Source of the DNA: Ichthyophonus hoferi
Taxonomy: Eukaryota; Opisthokonta; Ichthyosporea; Ichthyophonida; Ichthyophonidae
Assembly: GCA_002751075.1 (NCBI GenBank)
Contig: NAOQ01000450.1
Span: 34,259 to 49,023 of the forward strand
Direction of reading: 5' to 3'
DNA length: 14,765 nt
Positions 1 through 8,493 of the stretch are shown piece after piece. The position numbers were made by a program, and so were the translations under genes. Position 1 is the stretch's first letter. Every line of letters starts with the position of its first letter. Under the pieces are notes generated by a model. It was not told the DNA's origin. It did not search any database and saw only the letters and a program-made list of their open reading frames with translations.

Positions 1-34
<34 letters not shown>
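1..34. repeat. (AT)n microsatellite
   Basis: A pure AT dinucleotide run at the left edge of the window, probably continuing outside it. It lies in the sequence expected to be intron 2 of the transporter gene. Confidence 0.95.
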
Positions 35-36
<2 letters not shown>

Positions 37-224
37 AACATAAGTTTAGTTTGAAAACACAAAGAAGAAACATTTCGAACAGTTATTCCTGGAATAGTAT
101 GTGGGATAGTACGTATGATAATATCAAGATAGTACGAGGATTGATTATTATTGTGAATATAGAAAAGAGGACTTGTAATAATAACAAATGCGTACATCTA
201 TGCCAGTGAAAGAGCTATACGCAC

Positions 225-868
225 CGAAACTTGCAACAAAAGCAAGTAGGTAGTTGGCCCAAGAAATGGCAATACCACCACCAGAAATAGCGTATTGAAG
301 TGTCATGTTCCAGCCAATAAGGAAACCCGTCAATTCACCATAGGCGGCATAGGAGTCTATAGAGATAAACAATATTGTTAATTAAATGAATTAGCATAAA
401 TGAAGATTAGAATAATAGAGGGAATATGCGAGATATATTGCTGTCTATCTCTACAAATGAGAGCATTTAGGTATACGACTTGCCAAACTGTGTATGTATA
501 TGCATATGCTATAATATATTTCTATTTACATAACCAAATCAATCCAAACACTTACAGGCATAGATACCACCATTCAGTGGCAGTCTGGCGGCGAATTCAG
601 AATAACAAAGACCGGAAAGCATAGCAGCTAACCCAGCCAACATAAAGGATAGCCAGGCAGAACTTCCAGCATTCTGTGCGGCAATCTGACCAGTTGTAAC
701 GAATACTCCCGCTCCGACACAACTACCAATTCCAAAAGCAATCATATCAATTGTTCCCATAGTGGGTATATGATTAGGGTCGGACTGCAAAGAGAGGTCT
801 CCCACAGGCTTGCGCCATCCTAACTGATGTATAAAACGCCGCCACAGCATATACGGATTTTCCATCAT
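225..868 (-). CDS. Cationic amino acid transporter (CAT/SLC7-type, APC superfamily), 5' part, exons 1 and 2
   Basis: A plasma-membrane-type amino acid permease; the family typically carries Arg/Lys/ornithine or other amino acids. Exon 1 is 868..556 and exon 2 is 356..225 on the minus strand. The 199-nt intron (555..357) starts GTAAGTG and ends CTCTATAG, and joining the exons restores the frame. The 148 encoded residues show the CAT N-terminal MLWRRF segment (residues 7-12). TM1 holds the unwound-helix motif GIGSCVGAGVF (46-56). TM2 runs about 69-88, followed by GLCYSEFAARLP (86-97). TM3 starts with YGELTGFLIGWNMTLQY across the splice junction. The Glu in GEL..F..GWN aligns with the Glu known to be essential in mouse CAT-1. 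I chose the start at 868 because it is the first in-frame ATG; the frame upstream has no ATG before a stop. The donor after exon 2 is uncertain: GTGCGT at 224 or GTACGC at 195. Full CATs are around 600 residues, so most of the gene lies left of base 1. The family call is secure; the substrate is not. Confidence 0.87.
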
Positions 869-870
869 TT

Positions 871-909
871 TTAATATATAACCGAAAAAAATAAAAGAGC
901 AAAACACAT
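871..909 (-). other. Upstream ORF in the transporter leader
   Basis: An ATG at 909 opens a 12-codon ORF (MCFALLFFSVIY) ending in TAA at 873-871, two bases before the transporter ATG at 868. If transcription starts about 30 bases below the TATA box (near 925-930), this ATG is in the leader and would be met first by scanning ribosomes. The stop-to-start spacing is very short for reinitiation, so it could lower translation. A start site below 909 would remove it. Confidence 0.4.
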
Positions 910-950
910 TACACGCAAATCTTTCAACTCTGCAGTTTGCCCAAGTGATC

Positions 951-961
951 CTATTTATATA
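951..961 (-). promoter_or_regulatory. TATA box of the transporter gene
   Basis: The minus strand reads TATATAAATAG, a near-consensus TATA box, in the correct orientation 83 bases upstream of the transporter ATG. The expected start site is near 925-930, giving a leader of about 60 bases. Because the region is AT-rich, chance matches are common; orientation and distance are the support. Confidence 0.55.
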
Positions 962-1054
962 GGTGAAGAAAATGAGCTGTGAAATCTTATTGGGCGAGAC
1001 TTAACATGGTGAAACACAAATGTGATTGATGTATTTCAAAAATGTATTCCCGAG

Positions 1055-1085
1055 CGGATCTTATTTGCCGGATCTGGATTACCGG
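1055..1085. promoter_or_regulatory. Three CGG triplets at 14-bp spacing upstream of the transporter promoter
   Basis: CGG occurs at 1055, 1069 and 1083, exactly 14 bases apart; the first two are extended as the direct repeat CGGATCT. The block is a small G+C-rich island in AT-rich sequence, about 95 bases beyond the TATA box. It also contains a CGG-N10-CCG pair (1055-1070) and the inverted pair GCCGG/CCGGC (1067-1071, 1082-1086). Paired CGG triplets are typical targets of fungal Zn2Cys6 regulators. Whether this organism has such regulators is unknown, so the function is inference. Confidence 0.35.
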
Positions 1086-1086
1086 C

Positions 1087-2232
1087 TAGCACCTACTTGT
1101 AGTCCTTCATTACTCTTGAAGAAAAAATACGAAGAGTAGAACTTTGATTTCTTGAAATATTACTAAAAAATAACACTAATCATTTTGAATTATGTTGAGG
1201 AGACTATTACTTATTAATATATATGGAAGAACGTCTTAAAAAATTATCAAGAGCCCTATTTTACTCTCTATATTTATTCGTTCGATATCTACTGATTCAC
1301 TGATTCTTCCATTTAATTAGCTATCTCGGGTCATTTTTCTTTTTTCAGGCATGTAATTGGTGTGTAAAGTCATGCATATTTTGTGTACCTATTAGAGCAG
1401 AGTTAAAAAAAAAAGATATAATATTTTATTTTTTATACAATACTTTTTTTTTCTGTTCATTTTTTTTTCTTTTCATTAAATGGTATTATTTTTTTGGTTT
1501 TTATTAAAGTTACGTTGGTGTTGTGCATTAGTTTTTGCTTGTCACCAACCGGAATCTAGCCCATGCTTTTAAATGTTTCGTGACCTCTAGAAGCCAATAA
1601 ATGATGAGATCCACTTAACCATAAACGAATATAGGCATAAAGTGAAGCGACCGTCACGATAAACAGCCCACAACTACTTGCAAAAACTTCTCAAATAACC
1701 CAATTATACGCTATTTGTATTTATATAAATTTGTATTTTAGCATATTTAATAGATCTATGCAATTCTTTGCTCAAAATCAAATAATTATGGAATTGTAGC
1801 GACTTTTCAATCATAAATTTGTAACGTTTTAGGCGCTGGAGATTTACAGAAATGGCCGCCATCCAGGCGATCAATACAATGGAATTTTTAGGTATATTAT
1901 TCAAAAAAAAATATGTGATTAAAAAATTAGTCCCAAAGGATTGTATAGATGTCGATTTGGACCTTCACTGAGTAGATAATTGACCAACTATTTGTTCATC
2001 CAATGCTCTTTTCTCTTTTTAAGAGGAAGATGACTCTTATCTCCTCTACACAAAGATTAGACTATGATAAGAACAGAAAACATCCCCGATACTATGAATG
2101 AATAAAAGTATTACATAATATGGAACTACTATATTCCCATATGACTCATTGCTGTAAGCATTTTTTTTTTAGCCAGCGCCCTAGCCCCCTAACCATCCAT
2201 AGCAAACAAATACCGATTTTACTAATTCTACC
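1087..2232. other. Gene-free AT-rich stretch
   Basis: No recognisable gene is seen. The stretch includes T-rich tracts at about 1425-1505 and 2160-2170. The 66-codon minus-strand ORF at 1904-1704 has no ATG at its start (TTG), matches no family I know and has biased AT-rich codons, so I treat it as a chance ORF. Confidence 0.5.
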
Positions 2233-2240
2233 ATGATCTT

Positions 2241-2248
2241 TATAAAGG
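2241..2248 (+). promoter_or_regulatory. TATAAAGG promoter-like box
   Basis: A consensus TATA box followed, with roughly correct spacing, by a candidate start region around 2270 and by a strong splice-donor-like GTAAGA at 2315. It sits in a locally less AT-rich block (about 2235-2340). No known gene follows, so this is a candidate transcription start only. Confidence 0.3.
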
Positions 2249-2269
2249 CTAGAGGCTCAATCATTAGCC

Positions 2270-2414
2270 AGCCTACAGCAGCAGACATTCAAATACTTGG
2301 AGCGTTTTGTCTTGGTAAGATGCTTATGGCTTTGCGATTGGCTCTACTATTCATAGTCTTCTGAATAACCAATCTATATTATTTGTATCAATCTCAGAGC
2401 ACTTAAACTCTGGG
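2270..2414 (+). ncRNA. Possible structured small RNA (donor motif plus two hairpins)
   Basis: Downstream of the TATAAAGG box come, in order: a leader; a donor-like TTG/GTAAGA junction at 2314/2315; a nested hairpin at 2336-2374 (GATTGG with CCAATC, and inside it TATTCA with TGAATA, both perfect); a single-stranded ATTATTTGT stretch (about 2379-2387); and a second hairpin at 2393-2414 (seven pairs including one G-T wobble, CTCAGAG with CTCTGGG). This order recalls spliced-leader or U-type small RNAs. However, the middle stretch is only a weak Sm site, with three Ts in a row where four to six are expected. I recognise no known snRNA or leader sequence. A short ORF from the ATG at 2233 (43 codons) overlaps and is an alternative explanation. 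Confidence 0.2.
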
Positions 2415-3376
2415 CATTGGTACGTTTCTTTTTTAATACTACATATAATCCATGTTTATGAGCATTTAAAACACATGGTACTATAGGTCTGCAGTAACTA
2501 ACACTCCAGGCTTTCTATTTCTGTTTCCATCTTTTCGCTACCACCTATCTTTACGATTCACTCCTCACAGGCGGCACCAAATTACGCTGAAGTTATCTTA
2601 GTAACGTAATCCATTACTAGTAGGCCAACCCATTTACATATAAGATATCTGTACTTCGAGGTCGATACTAGGGTAATTTATTCCAGGTGTGACATGCTAT
2701 CTCGCAGTTGACAGGTTGGATCTAGTAGATAGAAATGGACGTGATTTTCGCAGTTTGGTTGACGTCACGTTGTGCCCATTAGATTTCCGCTGACCATGTG
2801 GCATGTATTGAATAAATAGTTCTCAATTCTTTGAATAATATATCCATATCAGTACATGATTGTTATTTGACAAAAGCTAAAATAATGCTCCCATTTGGCC
2901 ACAGCCTGAAAATATAAACGCGATAACCACACGTATAACTAAACTTGACCAAACATCACTTCGCTCAACCTATTTATTTACGCACATGTTGCAAGACATG
3001 AAAGAATGGCTCGCGTTTATATTGCCACTGCCCACTTAACTTCTTTCTTTTGTATCTGTTTTACTGAAACATTCAAATGTTTTGTTTTGGGTATCGTCTC
3101 ATTAAACACTAATTAATAACTAGTTGAAGACTGGATGCTGCTATGCATACATTCTTTCTTGTCTCTCCCCCTCCTTTCGAGTTAGAAGGATGTAGTTTTC
3201 ATTATTATGCTTGTGTGTCTTATTAAACCCATCCGCTGTACATATATAGATTATTACTAAATACTGAATTACAAACCCATTTAGCTCGTGAAATAGTCTT
3301 ATACCATGTGAAGCAATCACAATACTAATGCCCATATGACGCTTTAAATGCCAGTTGGTAATCAGAGAGTAACCCG
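2415..3376. other. Gene-free AT-rich stretch
   Basis: No gene is recognised on either strand. The 82-codon minus-strand ORF at 3389-3141 contains no recognised domain. A TGACGTCA palindrome lies at 2760-2767. Confidence 0.4.
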
Positions 3377-3532
3377 ATGGTGAGCTCACTGACCAATACT
3401 CTAACCCAGACTATGTTACCCAATGCTCATAAAGAGCCCTTCACTCTTACTTTAACTGCATATGTGCAAGCAAGTTTGGCCTGTTCAATCTGGTTTTGCA
3501 TAGTAGCCCGAATTGCTGATAAGGTGGAGTAA
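3377..3532 (+). CDS. Small ORF, 51 codons, unrecognised
   Basis: An ATG-initiated ORF beginning MVSSLTNTLTQTMLPNAH and ending ARIADKVE, with a hydrophobic middle (about residues 33-44, ASLACSIWFCIV) that could be a weak membrane segment. Its amino acid composition is more balanced than that of chance ORFs in this AT-rich DNA, and local G+C is raised. No homologue is recognised, and no promoter or splice context stands out. It may be a small gene, an exon of a larger one, or chance. Confidence 0.18.
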   Translation: MVSSLTNTLTQTMLPNAHKEPFTLTLTAYVQASLACSIWFCIVARIADKVE

Positions 3533-5580
3533 ATATAGATGATATCTCTGATTAAAATTGAGAGTTTCAAATTAAATTTGGAATATATTAAAACCATATT
3601 GGCTTTTCATAACCGTAATTATTATTACGTTATTGGGCCGTATAGTTATATTATAAAATACTGCATTTTAAAATAAAAAATGACCATATTACACGGAGAG
3701 AAGCTGGATATTGGGATTCTGGAGTTAAGTATTATTAATGAAGTGTTTATTGCTGCGTACAATCTTCAAACATAAATAGTATAGATAGACCATATATATA
3801 TATATATCGAGTAATTAATTGTTGCAATTACTGCTTTCTAAATGTGAATAACCCTGAAGTCTCTGTTACCTCTATTACAATTCATTAAAATTATACAACT
3901 TGCGTAAGTTTTTATTATGTCAACCAAAGTTATATATGCTATCTTGATTATATTTATTTTATTAATCATATATACCTAGTTACTACGCTTGAACTGATAA
4001 AGTTTAAGTCTTTTTATCTTGCTTCAAAACAAATTCAAAATTATAATCTGATTTGCTTCATTTTTAGTTCAAAGTAGGTTAAGTATATTTACGCAGAATT
4101 GTTTGATTTCCCAGACGTATAAAAGAATTTATTGGTTATACGCATAATTTAATATATACGAGTCAGATTAAATAAAAATACGTGGGTTGGTTTACTAATG
4201 TATATAACATTTAGCATTATAATGGTATTACTTAAGCCTTTGCACTAGTAAAACCAGTGCATATCATGCATTACTTTTTTGTATTATATATGAATCTATA
4301 TAATTCGGGATATTCTTAATATTGACCAATAGATATTGGTTTCTTGCGTGTCTGAACGGACTACATATCCAATTGGATTGAAGATCCTTCTCATTCCAAT
4401 TTGATTGCTAACAGAGCACATAACAAAAATAAAAAATAAAATACATCATAACCTGTTTACCCTAGTTTGTTCGTAATAGTTTTTATAATTTTATATTAAA
4501 ATAAAAATGAGCAAATGTTTATAAATATATTTATTTTCCATTATATCTTTGAAAATGGCAATGTCATTTCTTGATAGGTTAGTATCTGTGTGAATAATTT
4601 ATAACTCAGATCAAGAACGTTGCGCCAATGCACAATAGTTTTAATGTATGTGATTCAATCAACGATCGCTACTTATTTCTTTAGTATACATAGTCTACCA
4701 AACTACATTACCCTCTTGGCTGTACATATTCTTTCTGAATGGCTGATAGAGTTATTAAGACAGCCCTCGTTCTCTAATCATACAATTACCTTATGGTCTA
4801 TATGATAATCTAAGATTAGAGCAGATTTAAAACTTGGTTGGTTGCATGATTTTCACATCGAATCGAATCATAGATACTATTGGCTCTGCATAAAGGCAAC
4901 AGTGCCCACTGGTATTTAAGCAATGTGTTTTTATCAGAAGAAATAGGATATTTATAATGACAATAGAGTAGTGTATTTAATCTATAATCTGCCAGAACTT
5001 TCTACACTAGCAGCAATTAAGGCGGTATATATTTACTCTATAGAGACAAGTCAGTATATAATGGTATTGGCCTAGGCACATGCAGTGGATTAGCTGAGAA
5101 AACACGCCTTGTATATTTGAAGAAGTAATAGTATCACTGCAACTACAACCCACAAAAACCACTGCATTCTTTTTATTTTTATCTCTTATCAAATCAACTC
5201 TATTTAATCAATAAGTACGTTATATCAATGTTCTGAGATTCTGTTTTACCTCAATATACAAGAAACATTTGCTATATTATAATAGAACCAAAGCTTTCAC
5301 TGCACTTAGGTGTTCCTTACTGCTGCTATTATTATTATTGTTTATTGCAACATAGAGAAATGATTTTTCTCTGGCTAATTTAATGGAAATTTTTGGAGGT
5401 GACCACTCTTCTCTCTAGTTGATAACTTGGACCTAAAGAGTTAATAATGCAACTAAGAGTCTCTATTACTTGTTATATGTTGTTGTTGATATATACCATA
5501 GCATATTAATAACGCCACGAGTACTCTAATAACTCAGTTTTTAATGTCTAGCATGCTTATTTTATATTATCATAGATATT
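3533..5580. other. Gene-free AT-rich stretch
   Basis: Very AT-rich, with stops dense in all frames except short chance ORFs (for example 4620-4805 and the minus-strand 5192-5007). It contains a (TA)n run at 3792-3807 and the small palindrome ACCAATA-GA-TATTGGT at 4325-4340. No gene is recognised. Confidence 0.5.
3792..3807. repeat. Short (AT)n run
   Basis: A pure AT run of 16 bases in gene-free sequence. Confidence 0.85.
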
Positions 5581-5581
5581 G

Positions 5582-5587
5582 TTTATT
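5582..5587 (-). terminator. Poly(A) signal AATAAA
   Basis: A canonical AATAAA on the minus strand about 115 bases past the stop codon of the candidate terminal exon at 5900-5701. AATAAA is frequent by chance in such AT-rich DNA; distance and orientation relative to that exon are the only support. Confidence 0.35.
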
Positions 5588-5700
5588 AAAAACCTCTCTC
5601 TATTCAGGATAGTAGATATTGATTTCCATGTAAGGATTTCAACGTCTTCTCCCAAACTAATACAATTTAAGTCAACAACATCTTGGTTTTCAATGGAATA

Positions 5701-5900
5701 TCATGGTCTCTTGTTGCTGTCTCTGTCAAGAGATAGAGATGCAGTGCTCGAATTGTTTAATCCAAAATTGGTATTGAAGGATGCATGACCTTGGTGTAAG
5801 GTCCCTGGAATATTGAATGTTTGCATAACGATAGATCCAAGGACATATGAATTAGCTTGGACTGTTCTAAGCAAATGGCTTTGTGGCTTTTGGGGGCTTG
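5701..5900 (-). CDS. Candidate 3'-terminal exon of an unrecognised gene
   Basis: The minus strand has a good acceptor (CTACTTTCAG, with AG at 5902-5901). After it come 65 open codons and a TGA at 5703-5701. The peptide begins SPQKPQSHLLRTVQANS and is rich in Asn, Ser and Thr, with FNIPGTLHQGHASFNTN in the middle and a charged end DRDSNKRP. The frame is also open upstream to about 5980, so the acceptor is not forced. Codon choice and balanced composition look coding and unlike the surrounding DNA. AATAAA follows. It could be the last exon of the gene that also contains the Pro/Gly-rich segment at 7498: both exons would start in the same phase (one base carried over). No family is recognised; a chance ORF or part of an old repeat is also possible. 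Confidence 0.3.
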
Positions 5901-5987
5901 CTGAAAGTAGTTTATTTAATATTGTGTTTACTGCATTGTGATAGCTGTTGGGCCATGTATTTCTAAATATTTTGTACTATGATTAAT

Positions 5988-6375
5988 GCTAGCACAACTA
6001 GCATTCTTTTATACAAAGTAGAGTGACCTTGCTAAAGACTGTATGAAGTATGAGTAACAATTGTGGATTAACTTCAACAATGTTAATTAAGTGTTAAAGT
6101 TTTGATCTAGTATATAATTAATGTGAGGGGGGATTGCCATTTGTGGGTTTATTCTCTAACACCAGGGTGAGTTGGATAGGATCTTACATGTGCAGCTGTT
6201 TGCATAAAGCTATTAGATTTGAATCTTGACCCATGATTGTCATCATTTTTTGATTACTAGGATTGGTAATGAACTAGCCGCAGTTACTTATTAATAGTTT
6301 TATTTAAACTAATATTATATATATATATATACTACACTTAACAAGGAAATATATTGCTAAATGCTCAAACGTAAA
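5988..6375. other. AT-rich spacer without gene
   Basis: No coding segment is recognised. It contains the (AT)n run at 6316-6331 and lies between the candidate terminal exon and the first RNase H fossil. Confidence 0.4.
6316..6331. repeat. Short (TA)n run
   Basis: A pure AT dinucleotide run just left of the RNase H inverted repeat. Confidence 0.85.
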
Positions 6376-6580
6376 TATTTAATTGAGTTGGGTATTTGTT
6401 TATGTAGCTATAAAAATCTAATATTATTAGCAACTATTATTGCATATGTATCCTGGGAAAAAAGCCGGGGCAATCTATTGGTGTTAAATGACAATCCAAT
6501 GCTATCTTCAGAAATTGACCCAGCCCATGGTAGAGATCCTACAATTATATATTAAGCCATTTCATGTTTTGGGTCCAGAT
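6376..6580 (+). mobile_element. Ty1/copia fossil: RNase H fragment, plus orientation
   Basis: This segment is homologous, in inverted orientation, to the RNase H part of the minus-strand fossil at 6931-6724 (about 80-85% identical by eye). Read on the plus strand it contains GNLLVLNDNPMLSS, matching GNLLVLYGNSRLSL on the other copy. That is the region which in copia RNase H reads like GYVF.YGNSPISWKTK. It is broken and old. It shows no ends, LTRs or neighbouring domains of its own, so it is a small relic of a second insertion or of an inverted duplication. Confidence 0.6.
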
Positions 6581-6931
6581 AACACATTGTTTAGGCATTC
6601 TGGCTATAGCAAGTCCTGCTGATTTGTTTAATAATATCGATGTGTCTTAGCATATCTGTACATGTTTCAAGAGTTTTGAGATTTTTAAAATTAAGAGAAA
6701 AATCAGAGTCAAAGTATTTGAAAATCTGGACCCCAAACATATGAAATGGCTTATTATATAGGTGCAGGATTTCTACAATGGGCTGGTTCAGTTTTTAACG
6801 ATAACCTTGAATTACCATATAGCACCAATAGATTACCTCAGCTATTTTCCCAGAATACATATGCAATAACAATTGCTAATAATATTAAATGTTTATAGCT
6901 ACATAAACAAATGCTTAGATTAAACAAATAT
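6376..6931. repeat. Long inverted repeat, arms about 200 bp, spacer 143 bp
   Basis: The left arm 6376-6580 pairs with the right arm 6931-6724. Blocks such as ATTTGTTTATGTAGCTATAA, TATTATTAGCAA, CCATTTCAT and GGGTCCAGAT at the inner end match exactly between one strand and the other. Identity is about 80-85% by eye. The inner ends are sharp (6580 and 6724); the outer ends fade near 6376 and 6931. Both arms derive from copia RNase H, so this is a tail-to-tail pair of element relics and not transposon terminal repeats. A transcript across it could fold into a long hairpin. Confidence 0.85.
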
Positions 6932-7235
6932 CCCTCCTCTAACAAACTTGCTATCACGATCACAATACACTTTAAGTCTCCCTGTGGCCTTTTCATATAG
7001 TAGTCCAAGGTCAGGGAATGTCATTAAGTAATCTAGCATATTTAGCATCATCTTCCAATATCCCATATGTAGGTTAGATGGGAACTGACCTAAGAAGCTT
7101 ACTATATAATTAATTGCGGGCCTTGTTAACCTTTCTAGTCACATCAAATAATCCAATGTTGCTTGGTATTCATCTTTATCAGAAAGTGGGTAAACTACTT
7201 AGGGTTGAACTGCTATTCAAAGACAATCAACATTT
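6724..7235 (-). mobile_element. Ty1/copia fossil: end of reverse transcriptase and RNase H, minus orientation
   Basis: Reading the minus strand downward gives DKDEYQA and then SFLGQFPSNLHMGYWKMML, followed by DLGLLYEKATGRLKVYCD and KFVRG. These match, in order, the conserved copia block at the RT/RNase H junction: DxxEYRxLVGxLLYLxxxTRPDI, then SFLSQFxxxPxxxHWKAxxRVLRYLKGTxDxGLxY, then the first RNase H acidic strand. The RNase H part continues to 6724. The frame is broken several times, so this is a fossil. It is in the same orientation as the gag-to-integrase fossil at 11580-8790 and may be its 3' part, although the RT body that should lie between is not recognisable. Confidence 0.75.
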
Positions 7236-7344
7236 TGATCTTGGATGGGATTTTCCCTTCTCTGAAATTATCCTTTGTGTCCAGGTTGGAGCATTAAGGT
7301 ATCCTGAGTGGGAATCTAACCTTGGAATCACCAACTCATGACCA

Positions 7345-7498
7345 AGACCATTCCAATCACCGCCAGGTGGAGCCAGAGGCACAAGAGGGCCTGGTGGGCC
7401 ACCATTCCAACCATTTCCAGGAGGAACAGCATTGAGGGTAGCAGGAGGAGGGGAGTGCATGAAGACAGGAGAATTTATTTGGGCCGTAAATGCAGTTG
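7345..7498 (-). pseudogene. Pro/Gly-rich exon-like segment, gene unrecognised
   Basis: On the minus strand an acceptor-like CCACTTGCAG is followed at 7498 by an open frame encoding TAFTAQINSPVFMHSPPP, then PPGNGWNGGPPGPLVPLAP and GGDWNGLG. Trp-Asn-Gly is repeated among Pro and Gly. G+C here is roughly 50-55% against about a third in the surroundings, and Pro codons vary (CCT, CCA, CCC), as expected of real coding sequence and not of a simple repeat. The frame runs on to a stop at about 7227, but the last part overlaps the region where copia homology begins. The donor is uncertain (several GT options between about 7380 and 7325). It could be an exon of a host gene whose last exon is 5900-5701, or a remnant of one. 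No domain family is recognised. Confidence 0.35.
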
Positions 7499-7628
7499 CT
7501 GCAAGTGGATTGAACACACTTTAGTAACTATGTTGGCCAAGGCGTGTTTTTTTTTTGCTATTGGTTTACAAAAATTTCCATATCTCCAACAGCGTGCGGT
7601 TTCATGAGTAGATACTTCAGATACTTAC

Positions 7629-7665
7629 AGGAAGGCCAACTGGTTGAGTGTGACTTCTATTCTTC
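7629..7665 (-). other. Possible short upstream exon (37 nt)
   Basis: On the minus strand, TACTGTAG precedes and GTAAGTAT, a near-perfect donor (7628-7621), follows a 37-nt segment. The intervening sequence to the Pro/Gly-rich segment would be an intron of 130 bases ending CACTTGCAG. The 37-nt segment is open in the RKNRSHTQPVGLP frame, but that frame does not join onto the Pro/Gly frame. In the compatible frame only a shorter exon would work. The donor quality is the reason to list it. Confidence 0.2.
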
Positions 7666-7669
7666 CTAC

Positions 7670-8493
7670 AGTAATAATACTGTAACTATATACACACAGC
7701 CACATTTAAATAACTGTTATTATATACACAATAAATTGCCGAGCAAAAAGTTAGAAGTATCAATATTCATTGAACGTCGGAGAGAGATTCAAGAGCAGCT
7801 AACGAGAACTTTAGTTTCCCCTTGACGACTACCTGATAAACTGAGCACAACCGATACTTAGTCCTATTTCCAGTAGTAACTAACCTCGCACTGCGCTATT
7901 TTATTGGTTAATCTTATCTAGATTTAATTTAATGGAGTTAAGTAATAAATCAATTGGCGTTGCAATGCATACAAATCAAGTAAAATTTATCTCGGTATAA
8001 TTAGATTACTGTACCGATTGGTCCGGGCTCAGTCATAGGGTTCACCATAGATCAATGCTTACGCTTAACGGTAGAAGGTAATAAGTAAGTTTAACGTAGT
8101 CGTACTTCCAGCTATGGTATTGAAGAGTAAGTCATGCAAAAAGAGTAGCACTACGTATACTCTTGCCTTTGTGGTAATGAAATATCTAAATTTCAATCCT
8201 TATCTATCTTTGTTAAAACCATATCAAGTATGCTGATAGGTCAGTAGATCGGCGGGAAACTATATAACGTCAACTCAGCCCATTATCTAGGACCACACAA
8301 TTATGGGTTAATTTTTTACTGCTCAGTTTAAGAAATAATTTTTTGTTGTCCCGTAAGGGAACTATTCACAAAATAGTAGTAAACGTGCTCTAAATTTTAT
8401 GCCCAAAATCATACTTTGATCCGCAAGTATAAGGACGAAACCAAAGGCTGTTCTTTCTTCGGATTCTAGTAATACAAACGGGACTTCAACTTA
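7670..8493. other. Unassigned stretch between fossil pieces
   Basis: No gene is recognised. The plus-strand frame ending at 7825 (about 60 codons, ending ERRREIQEQLTRTLVSP) is open but unrecognised. G+C is somewhat higher than further left. GGCGGGAAA at 8251-8259 lies directly before TATATAA (8261-8267). If the flanking copia pieces were once one element, the RT body should lie here, but I cannot see it. Confidence 0.35.

Noticed and set aside
400-624. Plus-strand ORF across the transporter intron
   Set aside because: Runs through the intron and antisense to exon 1; a shadow of the transporter gene.
1704-1904. 66-codon minus-strand ORF as a gene
   Set aside because: No ATG at its start, AT-driven codons (Ile, Asn, Lys, Tyr) and no family match.
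2760-2767. TGACGTCA palindrome (CRE/ATF-like site)
   Set aside because: A single 8-bp site with no gene or promoter nearby; expected occasionally by chance in a window this size.
6376-6931. MITE or foldback DNA transposon with terminal inverted repeats
   Set aside because: The arms match retroelement RNase H and fade at their outer ends instead of ending in defined termini, so they are not DNA-transposon TIRs.
7338-7607. Plus-strand ORF opposite the Pro/Gly-rich segment
   Set aside because: The Arg/Ser/Thr-rich translation looks like the antisense shadow of the Pro/Gly frame.
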